From positions 12,967,882-13,031,881 of the forward strand of contig NC_088778.1 in the NCBI RefSeq assembly GCF_954871325.1: a stretch of DNA of 64,000 nucleotides. The letters are read 5' to 3'. The DNA comes from Gordionus sp. m RMFG-2023 (taxonomy: Eukaryota; Nematomorpha; Gordioida; Chordodea; Parachordodidae). The number at the start of each line of letters is the position of its first letter. The first letter of the stretch is position 1. Positions 57,294-64,000 of this stretch are shown one piece after another. Below the pieces are notes generated by a model. The model saw only the letters and a program-made list of their open reading frames with translations. It was not told the origin of the DNA and did no database searches. The position numbers and the translations under genes were made by a program.

Positions 57294-57644
57294 TATACAA
57301 TGTCCCAGGTTACCAATATCATTACCCCTTTAAGTCTCTATCACATAAAAAAATATCAATACTACAAGTGCCAGAAAAAATATATACTATAGTTTAAAAA
57401 TTACTAATATTTGCAAATAAATCAAAGAATTTTGAATATCTTACAAATTACAAAAATTTTACTACTGATTCAAATAATATGAAAGAAATTTAAATTTATT
57501 ATTCGCCAATCTTGTTATTATAATTCACAAATGAATAATTTGTTTTTCATATATTCGTAAATTTTATATTGAATCAAATTTAGCAGATTACAATTAGAAT
57601 TTAACCAAAATTTATAATTACTAAGGAATAACTCGTGACTTAGG

Positions 57645-57993
57645 TAGAGATTTGCAAACTCGGCTTATACCTGGCCTAAGGCGGCCCAATTTTTAGGGCT
57701 TAGAATTTTTAAAAAAATATCGGGCTGGGCCTTAATTTTTAAATGTAATATCATTCAATATTGTGAAATAAATTGATATATTTTAAAAATTTTGAAAGAA
57801 ATAACCAACATTTATTATTTGTAAAATATTTTTTCTACAATGAAAAAAAAAATTTAGTTTTTCTACATTAAAATAAATCCGGGTCGGGCCAGCAAATAAT
57901 TTTTCTCGGGTTATATTTTTCGGAACAAATAAAAAAAAATTGATTCGGGATGACCGGGCTGGGATTGTAAAATTAGACCTTATGCAGGCACTA
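57645..57993. mobile_element. Decayed hAT MITE related to the GGCCCGG family
   Basis: Tips TAGAGATTTGCAAACT and inverted TAGTGCCTGCATAAGGTC; arms with CGGGCTGGGCC and GGGTCGGGCC. Flanking octamers do not match, so it is probably old or rearranged. Confidence 0.6.
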
Positions 57994-58381
57994 ATTTGAA
58001 TATATCGATAAACCACCTATTATACTATACATAATTAATTAAAAGCAGGGGCATGCTGTTACAGAAAATATCATATTTTGGAGAAACAAAGGAATAAAAA
58101 GGAAACATTATTTTAAAAATTTTTCGGGATTATCTTCCGAAAGTTCTAGAAAGGTTTCCAGTTCCCCGATTTTTCGAGTTTTTAAAACATTCCAGCTTCT
58201 CGAAAAGTTTTGAATATGAAAATATAAAAATAGCAGAAAGGAGCAACTGGAATGTAGAATTAAAAAAATCGTCTTGAACAGGGTCTCCAATTAAATAAAT
58301 ATACGCTTTTGAATTCTTTTATAGTTTTTTTTTGTTCTACCACTCTGTAATATTATGAAATTTTCAAATTAGTCCTTCTCT

Positions 58382-58800
58382 TAAAGATCTGCAAAAATTC
58401 GGGCCAATTTTTTAAAAAGAAATCGGGTTCAGGCTGGGCCGGGCCTAATATTTTTTTTAAAAATTCGAACCGGGCTTTGGAAATTTTATTTAATATATCT
58501 AAATTTATCAATTTTATGTTGAATTTTTAATGTAAAATAAAAATATTTGATTTTATTTATAGAAACTAGAAGCCATATAACATATATCATTTATTTTGAG
58601 TAATTATAAAAATTAATTTCTATATTTAAATAATATTGGGCCGGGCTGAACCGGGCTGGTAAATTATTTTAAAAAAATTTCGGGTCGGGCCGGCAAAAAT
58701 TTTAAAAAAATATTTCGGGTTCGGGTCGGGCCGGCAAAATTTTTTAAAAACATTTCGGACCGGGTCGGGCTTGAAAAATTAAGCCCGATGCAGATCACTA
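58382..58800. mobile_element. hAT MITE, GGCCCGG-rich family, 8-bp TSD
   Basis: 419 bp in inverse orientation to the 10343 copy. Tips TAAAGATCTGCAA and inverted TAGTGATCTGCATCGGGC. Flanks CCTTCTCT and CTTTCTCT (58374-58381, 58801-58808) match at 7 of 8. The right arm has several CGGGCCGGCAAAATTTTTT-type repeats. Confidence 0.88.
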
Positions 58801-58808
58801 CTTTCTCT

Positions 58809-60529
58809 ACCAAAATCCTAGCACAAACCTTGTTTTGTTATAAAATTAAAATGCTTACTGATCAATTCTGGGTCAGAATAACATAAGAGATTTGTAACAT
58901 AATGACTTTATGTCTGACACAATTATAATTATGCAATGGTAAAGTTTAAAAGAGACATCAAAGGAATGAAAGTGAAATTTAATTTAATTAAAAATAATTG
59001 GCAAAAATATGGTCTACAAAAACTAGGAAAATACATAAATATAAAATCTAGTGACGGTAGTTCTTTTAAAAAAAAGATTCTAAGCTTTTTTTTTAAATAA
59101 CATCTTTCTTACTAGATTTTTTTTAAAAAGGATCAATACCAAAAATATTTTTTTATGATACCAATAAAATTTTATTAAATAATAAATATTTTAATGGAAT
59201 TTAAATTAGTTGATTTTGGTTTATTATCTGATAATCAATTATAAAAGAAACAATTCTTCTTTTCTTTTTTCATAGAAGGGTTGGAAAATTTTTCATTTCT
59301 AAATACTTATCTAAAATTCTTCATGATAGATATCTAGGCTTGAGGAACCATTACTTCTACTTATACCATGATCTTGAGACCACAAATATGGCACCTAGGA
59401 ACTTTTAAATTATTAATGCAAAAAATATTTAAAAAATGATATGGAAATTTTTTTATTTCTAAATACTTGTCCAAAATCTTCATGATTGATATCTAGGCTT
59501 GAGGAACCATCACTTCGATTTATACCATGATTTTGTGGCCACAAGTATGGCAGCCTAGAAGTTTTTAAATTATTAATGCAAAAAGCAAAAATTTTAAAAA
59601 ATGATAATTACGCTTAATAATAATTAAAACTATTAAAAAAATTCACAAAATTAAGGTTTGGATAGGCCACCATTTAAATATTTATCCTAATTATGATAAT
59701 GTTTATATATTTAGAGCGTTTTTTTTATATGATACAAAGGTAATTCGATGTGTATAATTTATAAAGTAAAATAAAATACTAAGTTTTTAGTAAAAATGTT
59801 AAAATCTAATAGTGCTACCCCTCGCTCCTTTAGCAACATCCTAGTTATGACTACGTGGGTATTCAGAATAATAATCAGCCTATGGTTAGTAGATCGGACT
59901 CGTTACGTGATTCCGTTAATATATATTAAAAAATAAATGAGTCTTTTTTTTTAATATATCGATTTGTTTAATTCATAATGTATAACTATATTCCAATCAT
60001 AAACTAAAATATAATAAAAATAAAAACGCTCATTATATACGGAATTGTAGGACTACAAGTCCCAAAAAACACGAATAATTATATTTTAAAATAATATAAT
60101 TTGCATTTTTTGTTTTAGAAAATAAAATTCCCTGCTGATTTAAGGGCTCTTATTTTACCCTCTATATATTTTTAAAAATTTTAAGTTCCGCTTGCAGCAG
60201 GGAAGAGATAACGATCGGTAAAAACATAATTTGTTAATTTATAATTTATTTTTTCTCGGCTATATAAACTATATTTTTTGGAAATGAAGAGACGCACGTT
60301 TTCAAATTAAGGAATTACCCAAGGACCAAGGTACAGAAGTTAAATTATTTGGCTTTAGGCCTTCATTGATGATAAATTAGCAGGCTTCAAGATGTGTGGT
60401 ATTCCGACTCTTGTAAAAGAACTGCTGATAACTGAATTAATCGCTGCATGCCTTGCATGTCAGCCTTAAATATATATACAATTTTGCATTTTAATAAATT
60501 ATGGTCGTTTTTATTAGCAAATGGTCATG
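58809..60529. other. AT-rich DNA with a two-copy 160-bp tandem duplication
   Basis: Apart from the duplication at 59295-59614 no element ends are recognised. A short open stretch with cysteines (about 60385-60520) precedes the MITE at 60530; family unknown. Confidence 0.4.
59295..59614. repeat. Tandem duplication of about 160 bp
   Basis: Units at 59295-59454 and 59455-59614 share ATTTCTAAATACTTRTC, GATATCTAGGCTTGAGGAAC and TTTTAAATTATTAATGCAAA, at roughly 85% identity. Non-coding. Confidence 0.85.
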
Positions 60530-60746
60530 TAGTGTTGTTAAACTTTTGAGCCGATTTTTAAAAACGGCTAACTCAATATTACATCCAGAAAAATATTAGG
60601 GCTGGCCTGAAGATTTTGCTCATAGAAGCGACAAAGGTCTAGACATATAATATCGAAATCTCGAGGCTTGGCAATATTTTTCTGGCTAAAATATTGAGTT
60701 AGCTGTTTTAAATTATCGGCTAAAAACGAGCCGTTTAACAATACTT
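60530..60746. mobile_element. hAT MITE with TAGTGTTGTTAAAC tips
   Basis: About 217 bp. Left tip TAGTGTTGTTAAACTTTTGAGCC, right ACGAGCCGTTTAACAATACT. Inner arms AACGGCTAACTCAATATT and AATATTGAGTTAGCTGTT also pair. Tips match the 8599 family but the core differs. No matching flanks seen. Confidence 0.7.
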
Positions 60747-61172
60747 ATGTCGATCAACGTCATATATCATTACCTATATTTACCAATTATATTTGTAATA
60801 ACTGTTCTAGATGAGAAATCAATTGGATTACATTATTCCTAATAATACCCAAATTCTGATATAGGTTTCTGAATAGCGGATGAGTCTATAGCCAATTCGC
60901 TATCTAATCATGATAGGATGGTAAACCATCTGTCACGAAGATAATGCAAAATCGTCATTGAAATATAATAGGAGGGGAAGGGAGGTAAGAGGATATAGGG
61001 ATGGATGAGGGTAGTATATTTTTTTCGAAATTAACTTTGATGAATTAGATTTATTTTTTTCTAAAATATATTTAGGGGGCATATATAAATGGGGAGGGCA
61101 AAAATATTGTTATTCGGTAAAAAGGGCAAATATTTGATATAATGCACTAATTGTTACGAATAGTATTCTATT

Positions 61173-61716
61173 CAGTACTATGAACCGTTAAATATAACGG
61201 TTTGGTTTTTAGTTTAAAATTTTATAAACGTTTTGTTCCATTTAGGTTTTTTATTGAAGAAATTCATATCGGTTCGGTTTAGAATTTATAATGGTTTTTT
61301 GGTTCGTTCCGGTTTTTATAAATTTGATTTTTTAAATCTTTTTATTAAATCTTGAGAAAAATCTTTATAATTATATATTTTTTTAATACCTTATTTAATT
61401 TAATCAGGAAGATATTTCTTATTTAATTAACTAGTAATTTGCCTAATCTCTATAAATTAAGTATATAAAGTAAAAACAATAAACTTGGTATTGATATGAA
61501 GATAATGGCGATTTAATTGTAAAATGAAAAAAATCACTAATTTAAATTGTTCCCAAGGAAAATTAAAATTTCAAATCTAGGTTAAATTTTTTAAATTAAT
61601 TATTTTTAAAACCCAGTATAAACTGGTTTAAACCGGGTCAAATATCTATAACAGTTCGGTTCGATCTTTTTAATTCTCTTTATAACGGTTCAGTTCCTGT
61701 TCAGAAAGAAGCCCTG
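61173..61716. mobile_element. hAT element with GGTTCGGTTC arms, perfect 8-bp TSD
   Basis: 544 bp between perfect duplications ATTCTATT (61165-61172, 61717-61724). Right tip, inverted, CAGGGCTTCTTTCTGAAC; left tip CAGTACTATGAACCG. Arms contain ACGGTTTGGTT and AACAGTTCGGTTCG motifs. The AT-rich core has no transposase. Confidence 0.8.
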
Positions 61717-61724
61717 ATTCTATT

Positions 61725-62800
61725 TGTACCAAGAATGATCTATTTTATGGTGTCTTTATTGTGAAGACTTTTTTAAAAATATATAATTTGGTTTAATTAT
61801 GTATTAATTATAACAATAAAAATTGTGTTTTTGTTGGTTAAAATTGATATTTGCTATCTTAGCCAGAAGGGCTTGACATTTTACACAGGGTCGTTAGTAA
61901 ATAGTAACAAAAAACACCAATTTCAATCCTAAGTAGCGATTACAGTATTATTTAATATTTATTTTTAAAAAATAATCATAGTATCAAAGGAAATTCGAAA
62001 CATGACCCTCTGAAGATGAACTTCTATAAAACATGTGGCTTTTTTATTTATTAATATTTTGAGATTCAGCAGATTAATATGGGTTTGTGTAATATTTTAT
62101 TATTTTGTGCAAGACTCAATTAAATAAAATTTTAATAAACGTTAAATTTATAGAGAAGATCTTCATATCTTAAAAAACCACTGATTATTACTCTTATCTT
62201 TCAAGGTTACTTATTTATCTTTTTTTTATCAGAAGTCTATTAATAATATATAAATTATTCGCTTGATTTTATTTAAAAGATTATTTTAGTTTTGATTATA
62301 TCTTTAACGATGTGTTATCTTTGAATGTGGTCATCTCATTGCTTTCTATCTCATATAAAAAAAATTACTATGAAGTTCATTATGTTTATAAGAATCAACA
62401 AAGCAACAAATGTATTGAATTTGTGATTTCGTTCTTTGATAAAATCGTATAGTAAAATTTAAAATTTTCATGCATTCATTTCCCAAGAAAGTATTTATCA
62501 CTTTCTTATTTTCATGGATTATAGCCCGGGCCTTTGATATAGATGTTATCATAAAGTATACTATCAAATGTTATAGAATAATTTTAAAAAAAATTGAATT
62601 GCACTCAGATAAATGAGTGGTTACTAATTTATCATATAGGAATTTGAAGCGCAGGGTGTTAAATTAACAAATAAATACCCTTGAGTATGCCAATATATAC
62701 TCGTTACACAATATTTATCCACTTTATAAAATATTTTTATATTAAAAATTATATGAACTAAAATATTTAAAAAAGGGGGAGGGGATTAAAAAGATACATT
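61725..62800. other. AT-rich DNA with one coding-like minus frame
   Basis: A minus frame (about 62567-62346) encodes SKARAIIHENKKVINTFLGN, then ECMKILNFTIRFYQ, and ends in a stop. No family is recognised; it may be a terminal exon or chance. Confidence 0.25.
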
Positions 62801-63700
62801 TTATATATTGTCTGGCATAGAATCAGGGATGGAGATAAAATTGGAATTGCATATCTGGAAAGATATTCTCTGTCCAAGGTATAAATTTTCTTTGGGATCT
62901 CCAGTGATTGTTAATTTTTTTATCAAAAGTTTTAAAAAGAGGATTGCTTCTTTGCCGAATTTCCTTAAAGTGGCAGTAACGAAGGGTAAAATACGTTTTC
63001 TAATTATGATTCGACAGTGGCGGTGAGTGCTTATTGTGCTTTTAATTTTGCAAGCGCATCTATACAGGTATAATCCTATGCCAAGGATTGATCTTTCTAG
63101 GGCATGAGAGTGGTACTGTCTGGTTTTTCATGTGACAAACTGGTTCTAAGGTAGAAGGAATGTTGGCTGATAGTCCCGCCTTCTGGATTACGTTGTTAAT
63201 TGCCCGGTGGCGTGAATACCTACCTTTTGAGTATTTACAAGTAAAGAATGGTTTCTTTTACTATCGACCTGGATCTTGCATAAACAGCTGTGAGGGTGAC
63301 TCTATTTGGGTTGAGAAAAGACCAATTGAGATTAGTAGTTCTTCTGGGATAGATAGGTATCTAGGCTCTAGCCTAGCCATTCGTAACTATGATGATTGTG
63401 GATAAATTGAAAGTTGATAATTTCCTCGGCTTGTGAGTTTGAGTGGCTTATGGATAGAGGTGTGTCTGGAGAGTGTGTTAAGATCATAAATTGTTAAGAC
63501 TCTCTGGAGATTCTGGTCATTTAAAAAAGTTAATTGGTTAATTGAAACTTCATGTGATAGATGTTAGATATAAAAGGTGCCAGGGATAGGGAAAAGATTA
63601 TATAAAGGTTGTAAATGATTGCAGGACATGTATTTTAGGAATATATAGGAAGATTTTGATAAGAAAAAGGTGTGGTGAGGAAACAGCTTAGTTAAAAAAT
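62800..63700 (+). mobile_element. Ty3/gypsy pol fossil, decayed
   Basis: A local rise in GC and pol-like remains on the plus strand: an RNase H end-like portion (about 63160-63250, with ARWREYLPFEY) and an integrase finger portion (about 63500-63640, GH and C-x2-C spacing). LTRs not seen. Several breaks; old. The upstream frame 62808-63026 may be another piece. Confidence 0.5.
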
Positions 63701-64000
63701 GTTTGAGGTCTTTGATTATTGATGAATGTTTAAATACGCTTAGCAGGGTTAGTTCTGATTTGTAGGTTGAAAGTCATCTTGAGATTTTGATAAGTTAAGT
63801 GTAAGATCTATTATAGGAGAGACTAGGGCTAGTAGAACCGATTTTTGCAAAATCGATTCTAACTCCTGTGTTTTTTTTAGATATTATAAAGAACTATATA
63901 TGAATCGATACCTATAACTATACTCTATAGAGGTGCCTTATAAACATTTTTAAAAATATAATCTATTTTTGAAATATTATTTTTTGCAAAAGTTAAATTT

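Overview
This window is nuclear DNA from a eukaryote, most likely an invertebrate animal. It is about three quarters A+T, with sudden G/C homopolymer runs and GC-rich repeat ends. The transposon set is animal-like: many hAT elements (including a ZMYM1-like transposase), Ty3/gypsy elements, a Helitron, tRNA-derived SINEs, one PIF/Harbinger MITE and the tail of a non-LTR-type element. The host gene pieces have very short introns (40, 44 and 64 nt, plus one of 206 nt). A short degenerate CCCTAA run is present. I cannot name the species.

Layout. 1-3460: right end of a hAT element with 23-bp palindrome-rich repeats, then a decayed hAT carrying a ZMYM1-like transposase and a nested GC-rich MITE. 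6333-7077 (minus): the first four exons of host ALG1; the rest of the gene was not found. 8447-12770: an old, internally deleted Ty3/gypsy element with 5-bp target duplication, holding two nested hAT MITEs. 12.8-18.3 kb: repeats, MITEs and a decayed hAT. 18.7-21.3 kb (minus): one or two unidentified multi-exon host genes. 22.0-23.4 kb and 28.6-30.0 kb: hAT relics with BED-finger and dimerisation remains. 31.4-32.9 kb: MITE beside decayed gypsy pol. 34.4-34.8 kb (minus): cysteine-rich host exons. 36.0-37.5 kb: Harbinger MITE and a hAT.

37,923-48,411 is bounded by hAT-type inverted ends and a perfect 8-bp target duplication. Inside are an amplified Helitron N-terminal region, a nearly whole young gypsy element (39,255-43,986), two SINEs facing each other and unidentified minus-strand coding fragments. 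At 48,651 a two-exon gene for a secreted-type protein begins; a 1.7-kb hAT, itself holding a gypsy fragment, sits in its second intron so that the target duplication copies the splice donor. 51.7-52.5 kb carries a non-LTR-type tail, 53-56 kb a minus-strand gypsy fossil, 56.5-61.7 kb four hAT elements, and 62.8-63.7 kb another gypsy fossil.

The commonest theme is nesting of hAT elements: ten insertions show perfect or 7/8 target duplications, and one is confirmed against an unoccupied copy of the same site in the window. No operon-like or CRISPR structure is present.
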